64,000 nt of DNA from Vibrio mexicanus. GTDB taxonomy: Bacteria > Pseudomonadota > Gammaproteobacteria > Enterobacterales > Vibrionaceae. The notes under the pieces are model-generated. The model did not search any database. It was not told the DNA's origin and saw only the letters and a list, made by a program, of their open reading frames with translations. Where the stretch lies: the NCBI RefSeq assembly GCF_001012815.1, contig NZ_JYJP01000003.1, positions 26,212-90,211 on the forward strand, written 5' to 3'. Positions 9,424 through 18,888 of the stretch are shown here, piece by piece. Position numbers and translations under genes: made by a program. Numbering within the stretch: position 1 is the first letter of the stretch; each line of letters starts with the position of its first letter.

Positions 9424-9563
9424 TGCAAATGACGATCTTTAAACAGCCTCAAATAGATCTTCCTAATTGCTGTTGTATTCATTATTGTTATTAATCAAAT
9501 AGCTAACGTTTTACGCGAATTAAGTTAGCTGGACTGCTCTGGTAAATGGTACGAGGATGTAAA

Positions 9564-11327
9564 ATGGCTCGAGGAATTTTGAGCACACTAATGCTAGTGA
9601 CGACAATGTTGGTAGGCTGTACGTCTACGCCAACAACTTCGATAGACCCAAATGATGAAACCGCTGTGCTGCTTGATGAAAGGCGTTGGCGAGAGCCTGA
9701 TGACTTGACGCAAGATTACATCAAGTTGGCTTCTGAATCTCTGCTCCCTGTTCAGCCGGCTGAAGTGAAGGTTATTGGTACCAGTACAGAAAATGCAGTA
9801 CAAAGTCTGGCGACCAAAATCTATTTGATCGAGAATGCTAAACACACCATTGATCTTACCTATTACATTTTTGCTGATGATCTTGCTGGAAACGCCATTC
9901 TTGGAGCACTTTGCGGCGCAGTAAAGCGCGGCGTTGATGTTCGTATGATGGTCGATAGTTTGGGTTCGTACAGCCTAAATAAAACCAACCTAAAAGGGTT
10001 AATGCAATGTGAATCTGAAGCGGGTTACGTGATTGATGAACAGGGCAATCAAACAGCGCATAAAGCACGTGTTCAAGCCGTTGTGTTCAATGCACTGACC
10101 GACTCTGATTCCCGCGTTAATAATCGCTCACACGACAAACTGTTGATTGTTGATGGCGCTTTCGCTGACTCTGCCTACGTGGTGACTGGCGGGCGGAATG
10201 TTTCATTGAGTTATTATGGTTTGCAAGACGATGGCGAGCTTAATCGCAGCGCATTCAAGGATATTGAAATAGTCGTGAAGCCGTTGGCAAGCGCGACCAA
10301 AGAAACGTCGCCAAGCCAGCTTTCGGAATACTACTTCTCGGTATTGTTTACCAAGCCGGGCAACAAGAAACTCTCGACGTGGTTTGCTTACAGTCGCACA
10401 GAAAATTTCATTGAGTCTCAACTTGAAGCACTTAAAGCGAATCCTATTTTCGCCCAGTCTTATGCAGACATGCCAACTTACCTTGAGCAAGATTTCTACT
10501 TAACCGATACCAAACTGGCTCATGAGCTCGATAATCTTAATGCGACAGATGTCGTTGAGCGCTATAGCTCAAACAAGAAACAAAATGCCAACTCTATTAG
10601 TGCCATCTTAGCCAAAGGCGCGATTGTGAGTGAAGACCTCATGGTGATGAAAGTCGTGTCGCCTTATCTTTTCCTGCAGTCGGAGCTACTAAAAGATGAA
10701 GGGTTAATCGAGCGAGATCTGAATGTCGCAAAGGCTTGGCTAGATAAACACCCAGATCGAAGAATTGAAGTTATCACCAACTCGGTGCTGACGAGTGATA
10801 ACTTCTTCACGCAAGCGGTTATCGATATGCACACTGTACCGACCATGCTCATGGATAAAGAAATGCGCGAGGTTTGGTTAGACAGCGATTTAGACTTGAA
10901 CGAAAACAATCCGGATTTTATTAACTCGGAAGCTTGGCAAAATCTTGTGGATCATCCGAGAGTGCATTTCTATCAGCTAGGTAAAGTTGATTCTGTATTG
11001 CTAGGTGGTAACAAGCACTACGGCAAGTTGCATGCTAAGTTTCTTATCTTTGATCAATCGGCGTTTGTAGGAACCACGAATTTAGATTTCCGCTCGCTGC
11101 TGTACAACAACGAGGTCGGTTTCTTCTTAAAAGGTGAGGAACTAGTAGCAGATTTGAACGAGGAATTTGAGCTTCTTAAGTCTTACTCAACGCGTTGGGG
11201 GTCAGAAGATTGGCTACGAATGCGTGCAGAGCTACGAGAAGTTGGTGGCACCAAAGGTACCACTACAGATAACCAGCGAATTATCTATAGTTTGCTTGAG
11301 TCCACAGGACTTAAATACCAGTTCTAA
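9564..11327 (+). CDS. Phospholipase D-family lipoprotein (cardiolipin synthase-like)
   Basis: About 587 residues. A lipoprotein signal MARGILSTLMLVTTMLVGC predicts an acylated cysteine. Two PLD (HKD) motifs are intact: SHDKLLIVDGAF with GGRN around residue 205-225, and HAKFLIFDQ with GTTNLDFRS near 495-515. Two HKD half-sites form one phosphatidyl-transfer site. The layout resembles ClsC (YmdC)-type cardiolipin synthases, which join phosphatidyl groups at the cell envelope, but a generic PLD activity is possible. AGGA before 9564 supports that start over the ATG at 9546. Single gene, followed by a terminator. Confidence 0.85.
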   Translation: MARGILSTLMLVTTMLVGCTSTPTTSIDPNDETAVLLDERRWREPDDLTQDYIKLASESLLPVQPAEVKVIGTSTENAVQSLATKIYLIENAKHTIDLTYYIFADDLAGNAILGALCGAVKRGVDVRMMVDSLGSYSLNKTNLKGLMQCESEAGYVIDEQGNQTAHKARVQAVVFNALTDSDSRVNNRSHDKLLIVDGAFADSAYVVTGGRNVSLSYYGLQDDGELNRSAFKDIEIVVKPLASATKETSPSQLSEYYFSVLFTKPGNKKLSTWFAYSRTENFIESQLEALKANPIFAQSYADMPTYLEQDFYLTDTKLAHELDNLNATDVVERYSSNKKQNANSISAILAKGAIVSEDLMVMKVVSPYLFLQSELLKDEGLIERDLNVAKAWLDKHPDRRIEVITNSVLTSDNFFTQAVIDMHTVPTMLMDKEMREVWLDSDLDLNENNPDFINSEAWQNLVDHPRVHFYQLGKVDSVLLGGNKHYGKLHAKFLIFDQSAFVGTTNLDFRSLLYNNEVGFFLKGEELVADLNEEFELLKSYSTRWGSEDWLRMRAELREVGGTKGTTTDNQRIIYSLLESTGLKYQF

Positions 11328-11353
11328 CGGATGTACACACTCTCTCTAGTCGC

Positions 11354-11382
11354 AGGCCAAGCATCATGAGCTTGGCCTTTTT
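11354..11382 (+). terminator. Intrinsic terminator after PLD gene
   Basis: AGGCCAAG, nine-base loop, CTTGGCCT, then a T-run. Located 27 bases past the PLD stop. Confidence 0.88.
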
Positions 11383-11461
11383 CTGTTTTGAGGCGTCGAT
11401 TTACATAAATGACTTATCTTTGCGGCGGCACCAACTCATAAGCGAACTGAATTGAAGCCAT

Positions 11462-11488
11462 AAAAAAGCCGCCTATCAGTTAGGCGGC
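11462..11488 (-). terminator. Intrinsic terminator of GAPDH gene
   Basis: Read on the minus strand: GCCGCCTA, loop ACTGA, TAGGCGGC, then six T. It lies 51 bases past the GAPDH stop. Confidence 0.9.
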
Positions 11489-11538
11489 AAATACGGGGGA
11501 TATATCATTATTTTTATGTTGTGGAGAGTAAGTCGGCG

Positions 11539-12978
11539 TTAAGCTAGGCTTGGAAAAGTCTTGTAGCGCACGCCCATCATTTGTTCCATACAGTGCACCA
11601 CTTGGCAGCTATACCCAAATTCATTGTCATACCAAATGTACAGTACACAGCGGTTATCTTGTGCAATAGTAGCCGTTCCATCAACGACTCCTGCATGGCG
11701 AGAACCAACCAGATCACTCGATACAATCTCCGTAGATTCGGTGTAATCAATTTGTGCAGCAAGTGGAGAACTTAAAGACATATCGCGAAGGTACGCGTTG
11801 AGCTCGTCTTTATCGGTACCGTGTCCGAGGTTAAGGTTTGCAACGGCCATCGAAACGTTTGGCGTAGGCACGCGAATCGCGTTACCCGTTAGCTTGCCAG
11901 TAAGCTCAGGCAATGCTTTTGATACTGCTTTTGCCGCTCCCGTTGAGGTAAGTACCATATTCAAAGATGCACTGCGTCCACGGCGATCGCCAGAATGGAA
12001 GTTATCGATTAGGTTTTGATCATTGGTGAATGAGTGGACAGTTTCAATGTGGCCTGACTCAATGCCAAATTTATCGTTAACCGCTTTCAAAACAGGCGTA
12101 ATTGCATTCGTTGTGCAGCTTGCGGCAGAGATAATTGTATCTTCTGGTTGAATGACCGCTTCATTAACACCAAATACCACATTCTTGATGTCTCCCTTGC
12201 CAGGGGCGGTAAGAAGAACTTTTTCTGCGCCTGGGCAAGCCACGTGTTGGCCTAAGCCTTCGCTGTCGCGCCAAACACCTGTGTTATCAACGACCAATGC
12301 GTTATTGATGCTGTAAGCGGTGTAGTCGACATCTTCAGGCTTGTTGGCGTAAATGATTTGAATGTAGTTACCGTTAACGATAAGGGCTTTACGCTCTTCG
12401 TCGACAGTGATACTGCCGTTAAATTGTCCATGTACCGAGTCGCGGCGCAAAAGGCTAGCGCGCTTGGCCAAATCACCCTGTTTTCCACCACGCACGACGA
12501 TTGCGCGCAGACGAAGCGGATAACCTGAACCACTTTTCTCAACAAGTAAGCGAGTCAGCAGTCGGCCAATACGACCAAATCCGTACAGTACAACGTCTCT
12601 TGGCTCGGTTACGCTTTTGCCATCCATTGCTCCTATTAGCGCTGTATGGAGAAAATCTTTAAGGCCGTGAGTGTCGTCGTGGCGTTTCCAAAACATGTCC
12701 GCCAACTGACCCACATCGATGCGACATGGAGACAGCGGCATGGCCTGCAAACATTGAACGATTGGCAGTGTCTGTTCGAGCTTTAAAGCTTCGCCACGGT
12801 GGCGGCGAGCGGTTTTGTGCGTCTTAATAATATCGATGGTATCGGCATTGACGAGTGTTTTACCGAATAAAATAACTTCGACGCCTTTTTCGCGATATAG
12901 CTGACCTAAAAGAGGGGAGATAGTTTCTGCGTGGGTTTGGCTGGTTTGCCAATCTAACAAGTGCTTATCTGGACTCAT
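11539..12978 (-). CDS. Long-form glyceraldehyde-3-phosphate dehydrogenase
   Basis: 479 residues from the ATG at 12978; the frame is open to a GTG at 13053 (504 residues) but that start has no visible ribosome-binding site. The first ~125 residues are an extension absent from classical 330-residue GAPDH. Then comes the NAD-binding start VLYGFGRIGRLLTRLL and the active-site SAASCTTNAITP with the catalytic cysteine; WYDNEFGYSCQ is the conserved end. This longer GAPDH occurs in many marine gammaproteobacteria. It interconverts glyceraldehyde-3-phosphate and 1,3-bisphosphoglycerate; the direction (glycolytic or gluconeogenic) is not decided by sequence. Single gene with its own terminator. Confidence 0.9.
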   Translation of the reverse strand: MSPDKHLLDWQTSQTHAETISPLLGQLYREKGVEVILFGKTLVNADTIDIIKTHKTARRHRGEALKLEQTLPIVQCLQAMPLSPCRIDVGQLADMFWKRHDDTHGLKDFLHTALIGAMDGKSVTEPRDVVLYGFGRIGRLLTRLLVEKSGSGYPLRLRAIVVRGGKQGDLAKRASLLRRDSVHGQFNGSITVDEERKALIVNGNYIQIIYANKPEDVDYTAYSINNALVVDNTGVWRDSEGLGQHVACPGAEKVLLTAPGKGDIKNVVFGVNEAVIQPEDTIISAASCTTNAITPVLKAVNDKFGIESGHIETVHSFTNDQNLIDNFHSGDRRGRSASLNMVLTSTGAAKAVSKALPELTGKLTGNAIRVPTPNVSMAVANLNLGHGTDKDELNAYLRDMSLSSPLAAQIDYTESTEIVSSDLVGSRHAGVVDGTATIAQDNRCVLYIWYDNEFGYSCQVVHCMEQMMGVRYKTFPSLA

Positions 12979-13498
12979 TACTAACTTTGGACCTTTCACG
13001 TAGTGGGGGAAATGTGATTTGTTGACCAGTGTAGGGAGTGGCACAACGCTCACGTTAATTGTTGTTATATTTTATGTGGCAGGATTGTAATGGCTGATAT
13101 CTTATTCTGCTAGAAAAAATAATTGCGGTTATTTATTTGGATTTTTAGTAAAAGTTGGTGCTTAACACTAGGCTGAGGTCGACTTTTGGCATATTGACAA
13201 ATGAAATGAAGCGGGCTTTATTTTCATCTCGAAATACTTACATCACATATCAAGTTGTAAAAGATGTGCCACAAACTTCGGTAACATGATCTAAATCTTT
13301 AATAACACAGAATAAGTAACTAATAACAAGGTCTGATGCTTCAAAATTCAACTAAGCGGTTCAGTCGAGAGGGAATGACTCATTACGGGGTGATGCAAAA
13401 ACTAAAATTGGGATGTCATCACAACTTAATATGAACTTATGCGAATATTGTCTAATATAAATATGACAGATATATGTAAATTGGCGGAGCATCGATTT
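12979..13498. other. Divergent intergenic region, GAPDH / sensor kinase
   Basis: About 500 bases without a supportable gene. TTGACA at 13194-13199 followed after 18 bases by TTTATT could be a promoter towards the sensor kinase. I see no strong hairpin, repeat or small frame with a ribosome-binding site. Confidence 0.4.
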
Positions 13499-16147
13499 AT
13501 GGCTAGGCTTTCGATAAAGCAACGTTTAGTGATCTTGTGTCTTGTGCCGCTTCTGGCAATTGTTGGATTTAGCACCTTCTACGCTTTAGAGATGCACCAC
13601 CGCTTGAGTGCGCTTGACACGTTGCAAAATAAAGTAACAGCTGAACAAGACATCGCATCCATGATTGAGCAGCTCTACAATATCTCTTCTTTAACGGTGA
13701 AAGCCGAGTCTATTGATGACGCTCTAACTGACTTTAAACAGGACATTCTAACTTTCTCTTCAAAAATTGAGCTGGAATCGATTAGCCACCATCACGGTGA
13801 TGGTTTAAATCAAAGTTTAATGATGAACCTTGCAAATCTCATGAAAGCTGTCGATTCGCTAGGTGTTGGCCAAAGTGTTCAAAGCATGATGTTTGAGCTT
13901 AATCGTGCCAATGACATTCTTCTGCAGATCACGAGCGATCTTCATCAAATAGAAAGCCATACCGCTAGCGTAAAAGTTCATCGTCTTGAATTGATGTTAA
14001 AAGATCTGCATTGGCTCTACTTCTGGATGAAAAGAGAAGCCATGCTCGCTCGTGAAATGCAAGTGATGGCAATCAGTTATGATGACTACTTAGTTGACTA
14101 TTTCAGACTCACCGAGCGGCAGAATATATATCTCGATAAGCTGGCCATGAGTGCTATTGACAGTGACCTAGAAGGTGTAGTCAATCTATTTGAGAGTCGA
14201 GATTTCCTTCGCCTTGCTTTCACAGAAGCGCGTGCGTTGGCCGAACAGGCCACTCCGGCGCAGCTTGATCAATATGTTCAGCAACTTGAGCAGAGAAATA
14301 GTTATACCCAAGAGCAGTTTAAGGTTTTCTCAGACTTATTGAGTGAAGAGCTAAATGCTGCAATGCGTCATGATAGAATCACGATCATTGTCTTAACTAT
14401 CGCACTCGTTTTGTTGCTGACGTTCTGTGTTCTGTGGGGGATGAGCGCATTTGTACGGATCAACAACAAACTTCAAGCAACCCTGAATGCGATAAGAAAT
14501 CTTCGCTCAGAAGATTCATCAGAAAAAGTTACTGTTGATGGTAGCGATGAGTTTACGGATTTTGCCACTGAGCTGAACATGGTGATTTCGAAACAAAGAC
14601 ACCACTCTTCAGCATTGAAGGAGGCGAAGGATTTAGCAGAGGCGGCGAATCGAGCCAAGAGTTCATTTCTCGCTAACATGTCTCATGAAATCCGTACGCC
14701 TTTAAATGGCATCATCGGCATGACAGAGATCTTGGGTGATAGCCACCTGAATACCAGTCAAAAAGAGATCTTAAAGGACATCGATACCTCTTCACACGTG
14801 TTACTCGTGTTAATCAATGACATTCTTGATTTGTCAAAAATTGAATCGGGCAATATCGTGCTAGCTGAAAAAGATACGGACATTAGCCAAGTTTGTTACG
14901 ACTGCGTCAACATGGTTCTGCCCAAAGCCCTAAAGCAGCATACCGAAGTGATGCTCTCGCTCGACAAGTCTTTGCCTACCATGTTGCTGCTTGATGAGTT
15001 GCGTGTGAAGCAGATCCTAATGAATTTGCTGACCAATGCGATAAAGTTTACCAAGAATGGCTTTGTGACCTTGGATGTGAAGTACGATTACGATCTGGTA
15101 CAGGGCGGATTAATGATTCAAATTGTCGACTCTGGTATCGGCATCGAAAAAGATAAGCAAGAGGTAATATTCCAACCTTTCCATCAAGCGGAAGCTGGGA
15201 TAACACGCCAATACGGAGGAACGGGTTTAGGGCTAACCATCTGTCGGGAGCTGGTCGAGTTGATGGACGGGAGTATTAGTGTCGAATCTAGCAAGGGAAT
15301 GGGCAGTTGTTTTAGCGTGACCTTGCCTTTGACTCAATCACCGATTCAACCTAATTACCCAAGTATTTCATCAGACATTGTATTGGTGACAAACGGGTCA
15401 TCCTACACTGAGCATATCGTTGCTGAGTGTAAGCGACTGAACATCGATATTACGCCTTACCCTAAGGTGGAACATGTCATCGACAATCATGAGAAGTGCA
15501 ATGTTGTACTCTATTGTCAGTCAGAATCGAGCAGTACCCGAAAAGACATTGCTCAGCTGCGTGCTCGTTACACGCATGTTGAAGTTATTGCCTTACAGCA
15601 TCATCTCATGCAAACCCCAGACAAAGCGCCGTTGGTGACCGCAATGGCGACTTTACCGATTCTAGGGGCGAAGTTTAGGCAGCAACTCGAGACTATTATT
15701 GGTCGATCTTCTTCAGACAGCGCAATGACCAGTTTGAGTTTCCTTAATGGCGCAGATACTCGCGGTAGCCAAATCTTGGTGGTGGAAGATAATTTAATGA
15801 ACCAAAAGATAGCAGGCTTTTTCCTAGACAAAGCTGGGCTTAGCTATACTATCGCCAGTAACGGAGAAGAGGCGCTGAACTTGATAGTTGGCGGTGCTCA
15901 ATACAGTGCGGTGCTAATGGACTGCATGATGCCAGTGATGGATGGCTTAACCGCGACGAAAAAGATCAGAGAGTGGGAAAAAGAGCAGGGCAATGAGCAT
16001 CGACTACCGATTGTTGCGTTAACGGCAAGTGTTCTGGAAGATGAAATCAATAGCTGTATTGAAGCCGGAATGGATTCTTACTTGTTAAAACCTTACAAGT
16101 CGAAACAGCTATTTGAGAAATTGCAGGAGTTCAATATTGCCAGTTAA
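13499..16147 (+). CDS. Hybrid sensor histidine kinase with receiver domain
   Basis: 882 residues from the ATG at 13499, preceded by GGCGGAG at good spacing (an upstream frame extension to 13439 has none). A membrane helix near residues 10-30, a ~270-residue helical sensor region and a second membrane helix near 300-325 frame an extracytoplasmic sensor. Then a HAMP-like linker, the HisKA box FLANMSHEIRTPLNG with the phosphorylated histidine near 396, an ATPase domain with GGTGLGLTICRELV, and a receiver domain with LMDCMMPVMDG (aspartate near 808) and a final KPY lysine. No Hpt domain is present, so a separate phosphotransfer protein is expected. The ligand is unknown and no cognate regulator is adjacent. 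Confidence 0.9.
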   Translation: MARLSIKQRLVILCLVPLLAIVGFSTFYALEMHHRLSALDTLQNKVTAEQDIASMIEQLYNISSLTVKAESIDDALTDFKQDILTFSSKIELESISHHHGDGLNQSLMMNLANLMKAVDSLGVGQSVQSMMFELNRANDILLQITSDLHQIESHTASVKVHRLELMLKDLHWLYFWMKREAMLAREMQVMAISYDDYLVDYFRLTERQNIYLDKLAMSAIDSDLEGVVNLFESRDFLRLAFTEARALAEQATPAQLDQYVQQLEQRNSYTQEQFKVFSDLLSEELNAAMRHDRITIIVLTIALVLLLTFCVLWGMSAFVRINNKLQATLNAIRNLRSEDSSEKVTVDGSDEFTDFATELNMVISKQRHHSSALKEAKDLAEAANRAKSSFLANMSHEIRTPLNGIIGMTEILGDSHLNTSQKEILKDIDTSSHVLLVLINDILDLSKIESGNIVLAEKDTDISQVCYDCVNMVLPKALKQHTEVMLSLDKSLPTMLLLDELRVKQILMNLLTNAIKFTKNGFVTLDVKYDYDLVQGGLMIQIVDSGIGIEKDKQEVIFQPFHQAEAGITRQYGGTGLGLTICRELVELMDGSISVESSKGMGSCFSVTLPLTQSPIQPNYPSISSDIVLVTNGSSYTEHIVAECKRLNIDITPYPKVEHVIDNHEKCNVVLYCQSESSSTRKDIAQLRARYTHVEVIALQHHLMQTPDKAPLVTAMATLPILGAKFRQQLETIIGRSSSDSAMTSLSFLNGADTRGSQILVVEDNLMNQKIAGFFLDKAGLSYTIASNGEEALNLIVGGAQYSAVLMDCMMPVMDGLTATKKIREWEKEQGNEHRLPIVALTASVLEDEINSCIEAGMDSYLLKPYKSKQLFEKLQEFNIAS

Positions 16148-16198
16148 TGACTTGCGATTGAACAACCCTGCTTAATTTCAATATTAGCCAAAAGTTGC

Positions 16199-16666
16199 TC
16201 AATTGGAACGCACTGAATCGTTGTTCGGTAGTTCACTCAATGGCAGCCAGCTGACTTTGACTCCCGCTTGCATAAACATGTCTTGGCTCACTTGGATCTT
16301 ATCGCCCCAGCGAGAAAGAAAATCTTCCGATTGCTCAGGACAGTGAACTGCCGAGATCCCAGTTTGGATAATCTTCGCCGCGCAGTTTGGACAAGGAAAA
16401 TGGGTTACCCAAATCTCACATCCATCTAGGTCTCTTTTTGCAAATAAGATAGCGTTTTCTTCCGCATGCAAAGTCTTGAGGTACTTCATATCGCGGTCAT
16501 CAGTATTTGCACTGTCGGAAATACCGTGCGGGTAGCCATTAAATCCGACTGACACAATGCGGTTGTTTTTGGTGATTACAGCACCAACTTGGGTTGAAGG
16601 ATCTTTACTCCAAGAACCGACAAGCTCTGCCATTTGGTAAAAGCGTTGCGCCCATTTAGAAATCAT
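16199..16666 (-). CDS. dCMP deaminase-like cytidine/deoxycytidylate deaminase
   Basis: About 155 residues. TLHAEENAIL supplies the zinc histidine and the catalytic glutamate, and THFPCPNCAAKII the two zinc cysteines of the CDA fold. The SKDPSTQVGAVI start is typical of deoxycytidylate deaminases, which convert dCMP to dUMP for thymidylate synthesis. The ATG at 16666 has AAGGA seven bases upstream; the frame is open up to 16717 but without such a site. It is followed on the same strand by nothing related; the convergent neighbour is the sensor kinase. Confidence 0.88.
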   Translation of the reverse strand: MISKWAQRFYQMAELVGSWSKDPSTQVGAVITKNNRIVSVGFNGYPHGISDSANTDDRDMKYLKTLHAEENAILFAKRDLDGCEIWVTHFPCPNCAAKIIQTGISAVHCPEQSEDFLSRWGDKIQVSQDMFMQAGVKVSWLPLSELPNNDSVRSN

Positions 16667-16872
16667 GTGGTATTCCTTTGCTGTCATAGGGGGTGAACCG
16701 ATATCCGTATCATACATTAACTAGTCTGTGCTCCAAGACCAAACTGTGACTTTATAACAATACAAATGCATTTTCCGTATGAAAAATCGTCAAAGTCGCC
16801 TTTAAGTGCGATAACAGCACGAACCTCAACTTTGTAGAATGACGACCATTGCTCGTTACTTTGTGCGATATC

Positions 16873-16890
16873 TCTTACAAATGCGTAAGA
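16873..16890. promoter_or_regulatory. Possible UvrY/VarA-type site upstream of csrB
   Basis: TCTTAC, six bases, GTAAGA form a perfect inverted repeat about 150 bases upstream of the CsrB promoter. GacA/UvrY boxes are described as TGTAAG-N6-CTTACA; here the half-sites have the same letters but opposite order, so the match is suggestive only. A far-upstream activator site is known for csrB in enterics. Confidence 0.3.
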
Positions 16891-17003
16891 TGATCGTCGG
16901 TTTTTGTCTGAGCTAGTGCCCTTGATTTATATTAACTGACTGTTTTATATAGATTATGTTGTTTTGGTTAAGACTTGAGCATGCGTTTTTTTGAAATATC
17001 GAG

Positions 17004-17031
17004 TTGAGGTCTTTCTGAGAAAGCGTAATCT
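17004..17031 (+). promoter_or_regulatory. Predicted csrB promoter
   Basis: TTGAGG at 17004-17009 and TAATCT at 17026-17031 are separated by 16 bases, predicting a transcript start near 17038, just before the first AGGATG of the RNA. Confidence 0.55.
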
Positions 17032-17037
17032 TAAGGG

Positions 17038-17446
17038 TGTCAGCAGGATGCAGACACGGAACAGGAAAGTCCCAAGGAACGGTCATCTTCAGGACGAAGA
17101 TTCGATTATTCAGGATGAATAATTGGCAAGGAAAGCGAAGGACATTAGCTGGACGCATAGTAACTAGGATGGTTGCGCTACGGAAGGTTGATGGATGTTA
17201 ATGGATTTAACGCTATAAACATCAGGATGATGGCAAGGACACCGCTTACGGATTAAGCGAAGTGAGTTAACTAGGATGTTAACGAGCAGGATTGCTATTG
17301 GACACCGCTAGGATGGCGATGATACGGAAAGTGCTGAAGGATTCAGCGTACTATCAAGGAATAGATGCAGGGAGCACCATTAGTAGCCGGATTGCTGCGA
17401 GTAAGAATAGACCCCTCTAGGCGAAAGCTTAGAGGGGTTTTCTTTT
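17038..17446 (+). ncRNA. csrB: CsrB-family CsrA-sequestering RNA
   Basis: No coding frame is credible here, yet the ~365 bases after 17038 carry about 25 GGA triplets, mostly AGGA, AGGATG or CGGA, spaced 10-20 bases apart, many inside small hairpin loops. The element ends with a strong terminator (CCCCTCTAGGC, GAAA loop, GCTTAGAGGGG, T-rich tail). This is the architecture of CsrB-type RNAs, which soak up many copies of the translational repressor CsrA and are themselves turned on by the BarA/UvrY (VarS/VarA in Vibrio) pathway. Length (~410 nt) fits Vibrio CsrB-type RNAs. Vibrios carry several such RNAs, so which paralogue this is cannot be said from the window. The start is approximate. Confidence 0.9.
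17412..17446 (+). terminator. csrB terminator
   Basis: Eleven-pair stem (one G-T pair) from 17412-17422 with 17427-17437, GAAA tetraloop, then TTTTCTTTT. Confidence 0.92.
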
Positions 17447-17527
17447 GTCTATAGTTTGTCTTTAGCTCCGTAACTGTTTGCTCCGTGACTTTTTGCTTGG
17501 CGATCTTTGTTCGTGAATTTCAGATAC

Positions 17528-17553
17528 AAAAAAGGGAGCCATGCTCCCTTTTT
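17528..17553. terminator. Bidirectional terminator, csrB/codA
   Basis: AAAAAGGGAGC, loop CAT, GCTCCCTTTTT; A and T tracts on both sides let it work in both directions. Read on the minus strand it ends codBA. Confidence 0.88.
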
Positions 17554-17601
17554 GCTTTCTCATTGAAAGGCTTGCCAAATGGTCTCGCCGAGCACGCGTG
17601 A

Positions 17602-18879
17602 TTAGCGCTTGAAAGTCACCGTTTCTTTCTCTTCAAGTACGATGTTAGTGACTGCAGGCTGTGTTTCTGCAATCACTTGACCATGTCGCACGGAGTAACG
17701 AACAGGCACTTGGCGACGAACCGCATCAAAGCCGTTCTCAGCAGGCAAGATCAGTAGGCTACCTGGTTTATCGACTTCAATCCCATGTTTGTCTTGGATG
17801 TGCAGAGTGCGTGCAGAGTTCGTGCTGATCAAATTCAAAGAGTTATTGATTTGGTCATAACCCATCACTTGGCACACATGCAGTCCCATGTGCAAAACTT
17901 GCAGCATGTTTGCAGTACCTAACGGGTACCATGGATCAAACACGTCGTCGTGACCGAAACACACATTGATATTCGCAGCCAGCATCTCTTTCACTCGTGT
18001 CACGCCACGGCGTTTAGGGTAGTCGTCGAATCGGCCTTGCAAGTGGATGTTAACTAATGGATTTGCCACAAAGTTAATGCCAGACATCTTCAACAAGCGG
18101 AACAAACGTGAAGCGTAAGCACCATTGTAGGAACCCATAGCGGTTGTGTGACTTGCCGTAACCTTTTCGCCCATTTCGTATTTATGCGCGAGTGCCGCCA
18201 GTGTTTCAACAAAACGTGACTGTTCATCATCGATTTCATCACAGTGAACGTCAATTAGGCGATCGTATTTGCGTGCCAGCTCGAACACATAGTGCAGCGA
18301 CTCAACCCCATATTCGCGAGTGAACTCAAAGTGGGGAATGGCACCAATAACATCGGCACCAAGCTTAACCGCTTCTTCAAGCAATTCTTTGCCGTTAGGG
18401 TAAGAAAGAATGCCTTCTTGCGGAAAAGCTACGATCTGGATATCAACCCACTGTTTCATCTCTTCACGCACTTCAATCATTGCTTTCAGAGCAACAAGTG
18501 TCGGGTCAGACACATCAACGTGAGTACGGACGTGTTGGATACCGTTAGCGATTTGCCACTTTAGCGTTTGCTTGGCTCGTTGTTTAACGTCTTCAATCGA
18601 CAGTGTCTCTTTACGCTCTGCCCAACGTTCAATACCTTCAAACAGAGTTCCGGAGATATTCCAGCTTGGCTCACCTGCGGTCTGAGTAGTATCCAAATGG
18701 ATGTGAGGTTCACAGAAAGGGGCGATGGCAATGCCGCCTTCTGCATCAACGACCTTGCCGTCGAACTCAAGGTTTTCGTCGTTACTGACGATTTTAGTGA
18801 ACTTGCCGTTTTCGATCAGGATCTGTTTTAGATCCGAACCTTGACCTAACTTAGCGTTCTTGATGAGAAGCGTTGTCAT
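17602..18879 (-). CDS. codA: Cytosine deaminase
   Basis: 425 residues, matching Escherichia coli CodA in length. The metal-site motifs of the amidohydrolase fold are all visible: [34 protein letters not shown] and [14 protein letters not shown]. It deaminates cytosine to uracil and ammonia in the cytosol for pyrimidine salvage. It lies nine bases behind codB on the same strand, so the two form one operon, with a PurR-like box upstream of codB. Confidence 0.95.
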   Translation of the reverse strand: MTTLLIKNAKLGQGSDLKQILIENGKFTKIVSNDENLEFDGKVVDAEGGIAIAPFCEPHIHLDTTQTAGEPSWNISGTLFEGIERWAERKETLSIEDVKQRAKQTLKWQIANGIQHVRTHVDVSDPTLVALKAMIEVREEMKQWVDIQIVAFPQEGILSYPNGKELLEEAVKLGADVIGAIPHFEFTREYGVESLHYVFELARKYDRLIDVHCDEIDDEQSRFVETLAALAHKYEMGEKVTASHTTAMGSYNGAYASRLFRLLKMSGINFVANPLVNIHLQGRFDDYPKRRGVTRVKEMLAANINVCFGHDDVFDPWYPLGTANMLQVLHMGLHVCQVMGYDQINNSLNLISTNSARTLHIQDKHGIEVDKPGSLLILPAENGFDAVRRQVPVRYSVRHGQVIAETQPAVTNIVLEEKETVTFKR

Positions 18880-18888
18880 TATGGTTTC

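Noticed and set aside
9500..9530. AGCTAAC ... GTTAGCT inverted repeat before the PLD gene
   Set aside because: Only 7-bp arms with a 16-base loop; too weak to call as operator or hairpin.
16913..17158. 81-residue minus-strand frame
   Set aside because: It runs antisense through the csrB promoter and first third of the RNA, has no ribosome-binding site and a biased, featureless sequence.
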